A stretch of DNA of 64,000 nucleotides from Methylobacterium sp. J-048 (GTDB lineage: Bacteria; Pseudomonadota; Alphaproteobacteria; Rhizobiales; Beijerinckiaceae), in the NCBI RefSeq assembly GCF_022829515.1, contig NZ_JAKSYL010000223.1, positions 62,001 through 126,000 of the forward strand, written 5' to 3'. Of this stretch, positions 9,323 to 17,436 are shown piece by piece (within the stretch, counting starts at the first letter, position 1; each line of letters starts with the position of its first letter). Below the pieces are notes generated by a model, which was given only the letters and a program-made list of their open reading frames with translations, did no database searches and was not told where the DNA came from. Position numbers and translations under genes: made by a program.

Positions 9323-11983
9323 TCACCCGTTCGCGGCGCGGCGCGTCGGCATGATGATCTCCACCAGCGTGCCGTCCTCCGGGCGCGCCGACAGCTGGAG
9401 GCGCCCGCCATTGGCTTCCACCAGCGCGCGGGGTAGGGCGAGCCCGTCCTCGACATCGCCCGCCGGCTCGGACGCGGCCTGGGTCACCCCGGCGCCGGTA
9501 TCCCGAACCCGCAGCGCCACCCCGGCGCTCTCGGTCGAGCCGGTCGAGACGATGACCTGGCCGCCGGCCGCGGAACGCCGGATCGCGTGCTCGATGACCA
9601 GACACGCCGCACGGCTCACCGAGCGCTCGTCGGCCTCGAGGTCGTCGAGACCGGTGGAGAAGCTCGTGCGGACCACGATCCGGCCCCGGGCGGCCTCGCC
9701 CTGCAGCCGGGCGACGCAACCCGCGACCACGTCGTTGAGCGCGATCCGGCGCGGGTCGAGCCGCAGGGCGCCGGCCTCGACGGTGGCGAGGTCCAGGAGT
9801 TGGCCGACGCGGTCCAGCATCAGCGCGCCCGATGTCCTGATCTGGGCGAGGCAGCCGCGATAGCGCACGTCCCCCAGGGGGCCGAACGGCTCCTTCAGCA
9901 TCGCGTCGGCCAACTCGACCATGCCGTTGAGCGGACCCCGGAAGGCGCGGTCCAGGCGTGCGAGGGCGCCGTCCTGGCCGGCCCCGGAGGCGGGGGCCGG
10001 AATCACCTCGGCGGTCCGCGCGGTTTCGGCCGGCGCTGTGTTCAGCACGGCGACGCGGCGTCCGTCCTCCCGGGCCGGCGAGACGCCCATGGTCACGGCA
10101 CGGCCGGCCACCGAGACCGGGCGGGGCTCCTTGGCCGCGCCGCGCAGGATGTCGGCCACCGCCAGCACGCAGTCCCGATCGAACAGGGCGACGAAGCGGC
10201 CGCCGACGATCTCCCGGGGATCGCACCCGAACAGCTCCGCGGCCGCCCGGTTCAACGCCACGATCCGTCCGGCGCCGTCGAGGGTCAGCACGCCGGCTTC
10301 GAGCGCGTCGAGGGCCGCTTCGGCCGCTTCCGTCCGCTCGGCCTGCGCCGCGCGGGCCAGGCGCTCGGCGGTGAGCGCACTCGCCGGGTCGGCATCTTCG
10401 AGGGGGCGGAGGACCAAGCAGGCGGCCGGCTGACCCGCCCAGATGCAGGGGCCGCCCAGCACCTCGACCGCCCGGGCGCTGCCGTCGGCGGTCTCGATCG
10501 CCGTCCGGCGCGTGGCGTGTTCGGGGCCGGCTGGCTGAGGCAGGCCGCGGAACAGCCGGTCGAGCCCGGCCTGGGTCAGCGCCGGAACGTCGGCGTAGCC
10601 AGTCGCATCGAGCAGGGCCTGATTCGCCGCCAGGATCGCGCCGTCGCGATGCACCAGCGTCGGCAGCGGCAGACCGGCCAGGAATTCGGCGTCCCGCGAC
10701 GCGTTGGTGACCGGGGCATCGCGGGTCTCCGCGCTGCCGGCCTGCGTGCCGGGGAACGCCATGACCGCGCCGCCCGCGCGTGGTGCCGGCGCCTCGGTGG
10801 TCGCCTCGTCGCCGGCATAGCGGGCCCCGAGCGCCCGGGCGATCTCCCGGAACGCGGCATGCTCGTCGGTCGATAGCGATGGCTGTTCGACGCGTCGTGC
10901 GGCCGGAGGCTCCGGCTCCGCCGGCTCATGCGGCGGGCGCTCGACGAAGGCGGTTGCGGGCTGCGGCTCGGCTTGGGTCGAGGCGGTCGAAGCCGGGGTC
11001 TCGGCCGACATTGGCGCCGCGGCGGCCGCCTGTTCGACGCTTGCGCGTCCCGGCTCGGTTGGCCCCGGAGCGGGCAAGGCCGAGGCGACGGGCGCCTGCA
11101 TGGGCTCGCGCGATGGCACGGGCTCGTGCGATTCCTCGGGAGCTGCGGCCGGTTCGATCGGGGGGGGCGCCTCCGTCGGGACCGGCGGCGCCGGCACGCT
11201 GCGCACCAGCCCGAAGCCGCCGAACCCGGAAAACGCTGCATCCCCCCGCCCCAGCGGCGCGCCGGACAGTTCCACCTGGAACGGGCCATCGCCGAGGTCG
11301 AGGCGGGCGGGCTCGGCCCGGAATGTGCCCCGGTCGCGCAAGGCCGCGAACATGCCGTCGGCGCCGGTGATTCGGCCGGTCTCGGCGAGGTCCTGCCAGC
11401 GCTGGCCGATGAGGCCGGCGAGACCCTCGGAACCGGTCAGCGTGGTCAGCGTGCCGGAGGCATCGCTGCGCCACAGGAAGCGATCACCCGTGTTCAGGGC
11501 CGGGATTGCCACCGGTGTGGCGGCGGGCGTCGATTCGGGCGCCGGTGCCTCAACCTGCGGAGCTGCCGGAGCGGTCGGCCGCGGGCGTGGCAGCTTTACC
11601 GGGGCCGTCGGGATCACGAGGACAGCGGGCCGGCCGTCGTCGCGGGTCCCGCCGATCACTTGGCACAGCGCGGGCGGGACAATCCGTCTGGCGTCGAGCG
11701 AGAGGCGGGCGAGCCGGGGCGCGGTGTCGTTCGGATTGGCCCAGGCGACCTGACGGGCCAGGGAAGCCGTGTCGACGCCTGCGAGCGCCTGCCCCGCCCG
11801 GGAGGCGAGCAGGACCCGCCCGTCAGCGGGATCGATCACGACATAGAACGCGTCCGGGTCGGCCAGGGCGGCCGCGAGGCCCGGCAGGCGCGCCCAGCCC
11901 GCGAAGGCCGCGGCCAAAGCGACCTCCGCCGGCCCGATGGTCGATGTCTGTGTCGTCTGCAAAGCCCGCGACCTCGAACCCAC
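9323..11983 (-). CDS. PAS-domain sensor kinase-like protein with degenerate histidine-kinase core
   Basis: An 886-residue cytosolic-looking protein. It has an N-terminal sensor-like part (1-150), a long Pro/Ala/Glu-rich linker (about 260-390) and two PAS-like segments (about 430-530 and 555-640, the second with LDGAGRIVALNRAAAELFG). It ends with a DHp/HATPase-like region (677-886). The H-box reads LDRAFRGPLNG, with Arg679 where the phospho-accepting His should be. The N-box reads LVIEHAIRR, so both usual Asn positions are lost. The G1 motif DTGAGV is kept. By analogy with DivL-type proteins it may act as a scaffold or allosteric regulator rather than an autokinase; that is inference. It is divergent from the phasin gene. 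Confidence 0.8.
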   Translation of the reverse strand: MGSRSRALQTTQTSTIGPAEVALAAAFAGWARLPGLAAALADPDAFYVVIDPADGRVLLASRAGQALAGVDTASLARQVAWANPNDTAPRLARLSLDARRIVPPALCQVIGGTRDDGRPAVLVIPTAPVKLPRPRPTAPAAPQVEAPAPESTPAATPVAIPALNTGDRFLWRSDASGTLTTLTGSEGLAGLIGQRWQDLAETGRITGADGMFAALRDRGTFRAEPARLDLGDGPFQVELSGAPLGRGDAAFSGFGGFGLVRSVPAPPVPTEAPPPIEPAAAPEESHEPVPSREPMQAPVASALPAPGPTEPGRASVEQAAAAAPMSAETPASTASTQAEPQPATAFVERPPHEPAEPEPPAARRVEQPSLSTDEHAAFREIARALGARYAGDEATTEAPAPRAGGAVMAFPGTQAGSAETRDAPVTNASRDAEFLAGLPLPTLVHRDGAILAANQALLDATGYADVPALTQAGLDRLFRGLPQPAGPEHATRRTAIETADGSARAVEVLGGPCIWAGQPAACLVLRPLEDADPASALTAERLARAAQAERTEAAEAALDALEAGVLTLDGAGRIVALNRAAAELFGCDPREIVGGRFVALFDRDCVLAVADILRGAAKEPRPVSVAGRAVTMGVSPAREDGRRVAVLNTAPAETARTAEVIPAPASGAGQDGALARLDRAFRGPLNGMVELADAMLKEPFGPLGDVRYRGCLAQIRTSGALMLDRVGQLLDLATVEAGALRLDPRRIALNDVVAGCVARLQGEAARGRIVVRTSFSTGLDDLEADERSVSRAACLVIEHAIRRSAAGGQVIVSTGSTESAGVALRVRDTGAGVTQAASEPAGDVEDGLALPRALVEANGGRLQLSARPEDGTLVEIIMPTRRAANG

Positions 11984-12153
11984 GCCCGATTCCTCGTCCC
12001 CGGCCCGCTTTGCCCGAGAAACACGCGCAACCGTACCCCTATTGTAAAGGCAGCTGCGTTGCGACGCTGGACTCTTGCGCCGACCGTCACACGTTTACGT
12101 CATGTCAACCTTAATGAACGCGGCGCGGGTGGCATATGGCGGCGAATCAGTTA

Positions 12154-12168
12154 TTGTGCAGTGCACAA
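12154..12168 (+). promoter_or_regulatory. Inverted repeat upstream of phasin (candidate PhaR operator)
   Basis: TTGTGC-AGT-GCACAA is a perfect 6-bp dyad about 37 bp before the phasin start. Its TGC/GCA half-sites resemble sites described for PhaR, the polyhydroxyalkanoate-responsive repressor of phasin genes in alphaproteobacteria. No phaR gene is in the window, so the assignment is tentative. Confidence 0.4.
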
Positions 12169-12204
12169 GGCGCCATCAACAGCCGAATATATGAGGAGAC
12201 GAGC

Positions 12205-12693
12205 ATGAGCACCCCCCCGAACTACGAAGTCCCGACCGAGATGCGTGACTTCGCCGAGAAGAGCGTCGAGCAGGCCCGGAAGGCGTTCGACAGCTTCATC
12301 GGAGCCGCCCGCCGGACCGCCGACACCGTCCAGGGGTCTGCCGAAGTCGCCCGCACCAACGCGCAGGACGTCTCCTCCCGCGGCTTCGAATACGCCGAGC
12401 AGAACGTGAACGCCGCGTTCGACCTGGCGCAGAAGCTCGTCCGCTCGCGTGACGTGCAGGAGGCGATGCAGCACCAGGCCGAGTTCGTGCGCAGCCAGTT
12501 CGCCGCCATCCAGGCGCAGGCCAAGGAGTTCAGCGGCATCGCCCAGAGCGCGATGCAGCAGGGCGCCGAGCGTGCCAAGACGGTCATGCAGCAGAGCGCC
12601 GAGGAGACCCGCAAGGCGATGGAGCAGGGCCAGGATGCCGTCCGGCAGGCGGGCCATAACGTCCAAGACGCCGCCGATCGCTCGACGCACTAA
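12205..12693 (+). CDS. Phasin family protein (PHB granule-associated)
   Basis: Phasins coat poly-3-hydroxybutyrate granules and control their size. This 162-residue protein is almost wholly amphipathic helix, has no signal peptide, and carries the phasin pattern EMRDFAEKSVEQARKAFDSF near the N-terminus. It continues with long Gln/Ala-rich heptad-like helices. The ATG at 12205 has GAGGAG nine bases upstream; an upstream in-frame extension from 12136 contains the candidate operator and is rejected. It stands alone between a possible operator and a strong terminator, and is divergent from the PAS-kinase-like gene. Confidence 0.92.
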   Translation: MSTPPNYEVPTEMRDFAEKSVEQARKAFDSFIGAARRTADTVQGSAEVARTNAQDVSSRGFEYAEQNVNAAFDLAQKLVRSRDVQEAMQHQAEFVRSQFAAIQAQAKEFSGIAQSAMQQGAERAKTVMQQSAEETRKAMEQGQDAVRQAGHNVQDAADRSTH

Positions 12694-12718
12694 GCGTCAC
12701 TTCATAGATCAAACCAGC

Positions 12719-12757
12719 GGCCCGCTTCCGGTCTCCGGAGGCGGGCCGTCTCGTTTT
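12719..12757 (+). terminator. Terminator of the phasin gene
   Basis: GGCCCGC(TT)CCGG and CCGG(AG)GCGGGCC pair around a TCT loop, followed by GTCTCGTTTT. It starts 26 bp after the phasin stop. Confidence 0.75.
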
Positions 12758-12883
12758 CGCCGGTATTGGCATCGAGAGCCGTCCGCGATGATGCGCGTTC
12801 GCCGAGCCCGAACCGGTCCCCATTTCGGCGGCGAGCGCGCCAGAGCGGGCATCATGAGCCTGCATCGCGCGAAAGGGTCAGGC

Positions 12884-13252
12884 ATGCGCCTCCATACACA
12901 CGGCCGAACCGGGTTGCGAGCCTCGTTCCGGCTCACCGTCGCCGCGCTGGCGCTCGCCGCCGTGCTTCCCGCCTCGACCGCGTGGGCCCAGTATGGTGGA
13001 GGCGGCTATGGCGGGCCGCCGCCCGGCTACGAGGATCCGGGTTACGAGCGCGGCTACCGCCCGGCGCCGCGCCGCCGGGAGAGCCAGCCGGTCGGCCTCA
13101 ATTGCGATGCCGTCCAGCAGGGCCTGACCGGGCCGAAGCCGTTTTCCTGTCCGCTGCCGGGCCCGCGCCCGCTCGGCGTGCGTTGCTTCTGCGACCTCCC
13201 GATCGCCTCGTTCAGCCCGCCGCAGACCGCGGTCGGTCGCGTGGTGCCCTGA
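12884..13252 (+). CDS. Secreted Gly/Pro/Tyr-rich small protein, unknown function
   Basis: A 122-residue protein with a clear Sec signal peptide (hydrophobic LTVAALALAAVLPAS, then AWA-Q cleavage). The signal is followed by a YGGGGYGGPPPGYEDPGYERGY low-complexity patch that starts around residue 37, and a Cys-containing C-terminal half (NCDAVQQGL, PFSCPLPGPRPLGVRCFC). Four Cys residues suggest disulfides in the periplasm. The ATG at 12884 starts immediately before the signal core; ATG 12854 is an alternative ten residues longer. No family is recognised. It is a likely real orphan envelope protein. Confidence 0.65.
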   Translation: MRLHTHGRTGLRASFRLTVAALALAAVLPASTAWAQYGGGGYGGPPPGYEDPGYERGYRPAPRRRESQPVGLNCDAVQQGLTGPKPFSCPLPGPRPLGVRCFCDLPIASFSPPQTAVGRVVP

Positions 13253-13536
13253 CGGGCGCAGGTTTTCGGACTTGACGAGACCGAGCCGCTCAGCCGGCCG
13301 ATGACCGGATCGGGTCTAGGATCTTCTGAGAGGCGACCGAAGCATCGGTTCAAGCGTGAGGATGCGCTGTCTTGATCCCGCTGGGGGGATGAGGATTGCG
13401 GCTTGCCTCGCGCTTCCGGCACGGCCGATGAGGTCCGTGCGGGCCTCTCCGTCGCTTGACGGTGAAGACGGCCTGATATCCAGTCCGCCGGACGCGGCCC
13501 TATGGGCTTTCCGGCCGATGATGTAGCCCTATCGCG

Positions 13537-13881
13537 ATGGAGGGCTTCATGGCCGACGCGGCCCACCAGCATATTGTCGTCCGGTGCGGCCCTCGGCAGA
13601 ACCAGACCTGCCTGACCGATCCTCTCGTGTTGGTGGAGGTGCTAACGCCCCCGACCATGGATTACGACAGGGGCGGGAAGCTCAAGTTCTACAAGTCCCT
13701 GCCGACGCTCCGTCACATTGCCCTGGTCTACCAGGACCAGACGCGCGTCGAACACTACGAACGAACGGACGAGGGGTGGCGCCGCGATGTCCTGACCGGG
13801 CCGGACCACGGCCTCCGGTTCGATGCGGTCGGTTTCGAGATCGACCTCGACCGAATCTACTTCGATGTCCCCGTTGTTTGA
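13537..13881 (+). pseudogene. Truncated Uma2/DUF820-family endonuclease-like fragment
   Basis: The 114-residue product matches only the C-terminal two thirds of the Uma2 (DUF820) fold. Recognisable parts are DPLVLVEVLTPPTMDYDRG, KLKFYKSLPTLRHIALVYQD and RVEHYERTDEGW. Complete Uma2 proteins have about 185 residues and an additional N-terminal part with the first acidic active-site residues, which is absent here. The sequence upstream of DPLVLVEV (MADAAHQHIVVRCGPRQN) is not obviously family-like. A 5' deletion of a once complete gene is the simplest reading; a short functional variant is not excluded. Confidence 0.65.
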
Positions 13882-13927
13882 CATGCGGCGGGCCGCGGAA
13901 GGCCGTAGAGCAGCCCTTATAGAATAA

Positions 13928-13962
13928 GCCGCCAGATCACGAACGTGACTTGGCGGCTTTTT
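13928..13962 (+). terminator. Terminator after the Uma2-like fragment
   Basis: The arms GCCGCCA and TGGCGGC flank a 16-nt loop and are followed by TTTTTGT. The terminator retains normal form although the gene upstream looks truncated. Confidence 0.7.
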
Positions 13963-14063
13963 GTCTTCCGGTCTTGCCTAACTTCCGAATTTCAAACCTC
14001 ACCCCAAGCCTCACCTGAGAATGAGGGGTCGATTTGGAGATTAGGCAAAGTGTCTCGGTGCGA

Positions 14064-14702
14064 TCAGTTCAGCACGACCACCTTCGCACCGACCTTCACC
14101 CGCTCGTAGAGGTCGGTGACGTCGTCGTTGGTCATGCGGATGCAGCCCGAGGAGACCGCCTGACCGATCGTGTCCGGCTCGTTCGAGCCGTGGATGCGGT
14201 ACTCGGTGCTGCCGATATACATGGCACGGGCGCCGAGCGGGTTCTCGATGCCGCCGGCCATGTAGCGCGGCAGGTCGGGACGGCGGGCGATCATGGCCTT
14301 CGGGGGCGTCCAGGACGGCCACTCGCGCTTGGCGGTGATCGTGTTGCTGCCGCTCCAGCTGAAGCCCGGCCGGCCGACGCCGACGCCGTAGCGGATCGCC
14401 TCGCCGTTGCCCGTCACGAAGTACAGGCGGCGCTCGGCGGTGGAGACCACGATCGTGCCCGGCGCGTAGGGAGCGTTGAACGCCACGATCTCGCGGGGGA
14501 TCGGCTGGACCTGGGCCTGCGGCGCGTCCTGCACACCCTGGCCGAAGCCCGGGGTGCCCTGGTAGCCGTACTGACCCGGATCCGAGTAATACTCCTCGGC
14601 GCCGTTGGCGCCGAAGGGATCGTAGGCCGGAGCTGCCAGCGCCGGGGCGGCAAGAACAGTTGCGGCGAGGAACGCCGCGAGCGCGGTGGCCGAGGTCTTC
14701 AT
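14064..14702 (-). CDS. L,D-transpeptidase (YkuD domain), secreted
   Basis: A periplasmic enzyme that forms 3-3 cross-links in peptidoglycan or attaches proteins to it. It has 212 residues: a signal peptide (MKTSATALAAFLAATVLAAPALA), a low-complexity linker, then a YkuD domain from about residue 85. The catalytic motif HGSNEPDTIGQAVSSGCIRM is complete, with His, Ser-Ser-Gly-Cys and Arg. The ATG at 14702 is chosen because it starts the signal peptide; the upstream in-frame extension to 14840 is not peptide-like. It is transcribed alone. Several paralogues are usual in Hyphomicrobiales. Confidence 0.92.
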   Translation of the reverse strand: MKTSATALAAFLAATVLAAPALAAPAYDPFGANGAEEYYSDPGQYGYQGTPGFGQGVQDAPQAQVQPIPREIVAFNAPYAPGTIVVSTAERRLYFVTGNGEAIRYGVGVGRPGFSWSGSNTITAKREWPSWTPPKAMIARRPDLPRYMAGGIENPLGARAMYIGSTEYRIHGSNEPDTIGQAVSSGCIRMTNDDVTDLYERVKVGAKVVVLN

Positions 14703-14832
14703 GGGGTGCCTGCCTGTGCGATAACCTTTGCCATTACAAGCGTGAGCATAGGTTGGCAGTTCCACGCGCCGAAGAAGATTTTGCTTGACGTCGGAATACG
14801 TAAGGCGGTTCGCCCGTGCCGGTCTCCGACTG

Positions 14833-15651
14833 TCAAGCAACCTCGTCGGTATGGACGTCGAAGCGCGCCAGGTGGGCGTAGCCGAAATTGGTCGAGATCG
14901 CGCAATCGGTGGCGTCGCGCCCGCGGGCCATGACGATGCGGCCGATCCGCTGGCGGTTGTGCCGGGCGTCGAACGTGTACCAGCGCGGGCCGTTCGGACC
15001 GTCCAGGTAGACCTCGAACCAGGCCGAGAAATCCATCGGCGCGGGATCGACCGGTACGCCGATATCGCCGAGATAGCCGGTGGCGTAGCGGGCCGGGAAG
15101 TTCATGCACCGGCAGAACGCGATGGCGAGATGGGCGAAATCCCGGCAGACGCCCTCGCGCTGCATGAAGCCGTCATGGGCGGTCCGGGTGGCGTCGGCGC
15201 GCTGGTAGTCGAAGCGGATGCGCTCATGCGTGTAGGCGACGATCGCCTGGACCCGCGCCCAACCCTCCGGCGCGTTGCCGAACAGCGACCAGGCGGTCTG
15301 CGCCAGCTTGTCGGTGTCGCAGTAGCGCGAGCCGAGCAGGTAGACCATCACCTCGTCCGGCAGGTCCTGGACCGGGATCTGCCGGGCATCGGGGGCGACC
15401 TCGTCGAGCAGGCCGGAATCCAGGATCGTGAAGTCGGCCGAGATCGTCAGCAGGCCCGGCGGCGCGAGGATGCGGTGGCAAACGTTGCCGAACACGTCCT
15501 GATACTCGCGGGCCGGGATCCACGGATCGAAATTGATCACCTGCTGGGTGAGCAGGTCCGGCATCCGCGACGGGTGGACGCTCAGCATCAGGATCATGGG
15601 CGTCGGCTGGGTGAGGCTGAAGGCGATATCGTAACCGGTCCTGATCTTCAT
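14833..15651 (-). CDS. Transglutaminase-like family protein (cytosolic, DFSAW type)
   Basis: A 272-residue protein with a transglutaminase-core region at about 140-215. The Cys motif EGVCRDFAHLAIAFCR and the Asp region WYTFDARHN are present. At the usual His position the sequence reads DFSAWFEVYL, so Ser replaces the catalytic His. There is no signal peptide. The ATG at 15651 has AGGTGG upstream; an ATG at 15672 is the alternative. It lies directly downstream of a second transglutaminase gene on the same strand. In related bacteria such genes occur in pairs with an unknown, possibly peptidase-like, role. Confidence 0.8.
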   Translation of the reverse strand: MKIRTGYDIAFSLTQPTPMILMLSVHPSRMPDLLTQQVINFDPWIPAREYQDVFGNVCHRILAPPGLLTISADFTILDSGLLDEVAPDARQIPVQDLPDEVMVYLLGSRYCDTDKLAQTAWSLFGNAPEGWARVQAIVAYTHERIRFDYQRADATRTAHDGFMQREGVCRDFAHLAIAFCRCMNFPARYATGYLGDIGVPVDPAPMDFSAWFEVYLDGPNGPRWYTFDARHNRQRIGRIVMARGRDATDCAISTNFGYAHLARFDVHTDEVA

Positions 15652-15715
15652 CGCGGCCACCTGTGTCCTCATGCCCCGGCGGGTCGCCCCGCATGTTCGG
15701 TCCGGATTTAAAGCC

Positions 15716-16645
15716 TCAACCCGCCAATATTGGCGAATGAGCCTGAATCCCACCTGTTTCTGCCTCTTCGTCAGGCAATTCGATCACGTCGACATCGACG
15801 CGCATACCGAGGTCGTCGCTGGCCAGGCCGAAGAACGAACCGTGCAAGGGCACGGCCTGTGCCGGATCGCGGGTCACCGCCACGCGGATCAGGTCGCGGT
15901 TGCCGACGATCCCGTTGGTCGGGTCGAACTCGATCCAGCCGGCGCCCGGCAGGTAGACCTGCAGCCAAGCATGGGTCGAGCCACCGCCGACATGGCGGCC
16001 CCGGTCGTTGCGCGGATTGTACAAGTATCCGGACACGAACCGGGCAGCCATGCCGAGCGCCCGCACCGCCTCCATCATCAGAACCGCGAAGTCGCGGCAC
16101 GAGCCGCGCTTGCTGCGCAGCGTCGTCAGCGGCTCCTGCACGCCCTTCTCGGAGCGGGCGAGATAGGTGAAGTTGGCCCGCACGCTCCGGGTCATGTCGG
16201 CGAGCAGTTCCTGGGTCGGGATCCGGCCCTGGGCGGGAATGAAGCTGCGCGCCCAGGCATCGACCTCGTGGCGCGGATCGGGCCATTGCCGCTCGATCGA
16301 CCGGGACAGGTCGGGCATGTCCTCGGCCCCGTAGCCGAACGGGTAATGCGTGGCGTGCGGCGCCAGCGGGAAGACCGGCGCGTGCTCGGGGGTGTGGTCG
16401 AGGGTGATGCCGCAATCGAAGGTCAGCGTCTCGGCGCGGACCCCGAAGGTCGCCACCGCGACGCAATTGCCGAACACGTCGAACATCCACCGGAGCGTGG
16501 CGGGCTCGGGGGTGATCTCGAGGGACGCCGCGATCAAGCGCTGATCGTAGCTGTCCCGGGGCCGGAACATGATCCGGTGCTCGCCGAAGGCGACCGGGCG
16601 CCGGTACCGGTAGACCGTGCGATGACGAACGGACAGGATCGGCAA
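15716..16645 (-). CDS. Transglutaminase family protein with N-terminal beta-sandwich domain
   Basis: 309 residues. The N-terminal bacterial transglutaminase-like domain (MPILSVRHRTVYRYRRPVAF to about residue 85) is followed by the catalytic core. Cys is in KRGSCRDFAVLMMEAVRALG, His in STHAWLQVYLPG, and Asp in EFDPTNGIVGNRDLIRVAV, so the triad is complete. There is no signal peptide. It is separated by only 64 bp from the second transglutaminase gene downstream, so an operon is likely. Natural substrates are unknown; family members include proteases and cross-linking enzymes. Confidence 0.88.
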   Translation of the reverse strand: MPILSVRHRTVYRYRRPVAFGEHRIMFRPRDSYDQRLIAASLEITPEPATLRWMFDVFGNCVAVATFGVRAETLTFDCGITLDHTPEHAPVFPLAPHATHYPFGYGAEDMPDLSRSIERQWPDPRHEVDAWARSFIPAQGRIPTQELLADMTRSVRANFTYLARSEKGVQEPLTTLRSKRGSCRDFAVLMMEAVRALGMAARFVSGYLYNPRNDRGRHVGGGSTHAWLQVYLPGAGWIEFDPTNGIVGNRDLIRVAVTRDPAQAVPLHGSFFGLASDDLGMRVDVDVIELPDEEAETGGIQAHSPILAG

Positions 16646-16716
16646 AGACAGGGGCTCCTTGCGCCGATATGCCGGCGGTCAATGCAAGGGCCGGGCCCGT
16701 CGCCGCGCAAGCCGCC

Positions 16717-17316
16717 TCAGGTGACCGGCGGCGCCGGATCCGTGGTCGCCCGCTCGGCCTCGACCAGCACGTCGAAGGGGCGCCAGGGCTTGGCGATGAA
16801 CACGGCCTCGCTCGGCAGGTCCGGCCGGCGGATGCCGTGGCCCGAGGTTACCACCAGCCGGGCCCGGGGCCATAGGGTCGCGACTGCCCGGGCGAGCTGC
16901 AGACCGTCCATTGCGCCCGCGAGCCGGACATCGGCGAAGACCAGGGCCACGTCGCCGCCCCGCGCCTGAAGCACGGCGAGGGCCGCCTCGGCGCTGTCGC
17001 AGCCGATCACGTCGAGCTCGGTCTCTTCCAGCAGGGTCTCGGCCAGCGCCCGGACCTCGGGATCGTCCTCGACCACCAGAGCGAGGCGGGAAGCGGGGCC
17101 ATCGGCCGCAAGCGGGCTCGCCTCGCGGGGCGCGGCGGGCTCGATCTCGCTCTGCCGGACCCGGCGGACCAGGGCGGCGAGATGCTCCGGCACCCCCTCG
17201 GAGACCAAATCGTCGTAGATCGACGCGAGCGTCTGGCCGATCTGGTCGAGCGGGATGCTGCTCGGCGAGAGCGTATCAGTGAGCGGCGTGGCCGTGCTCG
17301 ACAGAGGCTTTCTCAA
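16717..17316 (-). CDS. Response regulator with N-terminal NepR-like domain and C-terminal receiver
   Basis: 199 residues. Residues 24-54 (DQIGQTLASIYDDLVSEGVP and the following EHLAALVRRV) closely follow the NepR anti-sigma pattern (IG..L...Y...V.E.VP..L..L). Residues 77-195 form a CheY-type receiver with all key residues: Asp84-Asp85, phospho-acceptor Asp129 in FADVRL, Thr157-Ser158 and Lys176 in IAKPW. There is no DNA-binding domain. In the alphaproteobacterial general stress response NepR binds sigma-EcfG and is released by PhyR; here a NepR-like segment seems fused to a receiver, so phosphorylation might control sigma or PhyR binding directly. That role is inference. Confidence 0.75.
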   Translation of the reverse strand: MRKPLSSTATPLTDTLSPSSIPLDQIGQTLASIYDDLVSEGVPEHLAALVRRVRQSEIEPAAPREASPLAADGPASRLALVVEDDPEVRALAETLLEETELDVIGCDSAEAALAVLQARGGDVALVFADVRLAGAMDGLQLARAVATLWPRARLVVTSGHGIRRPDLPSEAVFIAKPWRPFDVLVEAERATTDPAPPVT

Positions 17317-17436
17317 GTACGCTCTCCGAAAGTCTCCGTTTCACGCCGCACGCGGACGCGGCGCTTGTGGACGAAAGTCGGCAGGACGCAGGGAGTTGCG
17401 CCCGGGGACGCGAATAGAGGCCGGCTTGCCGGGCTG

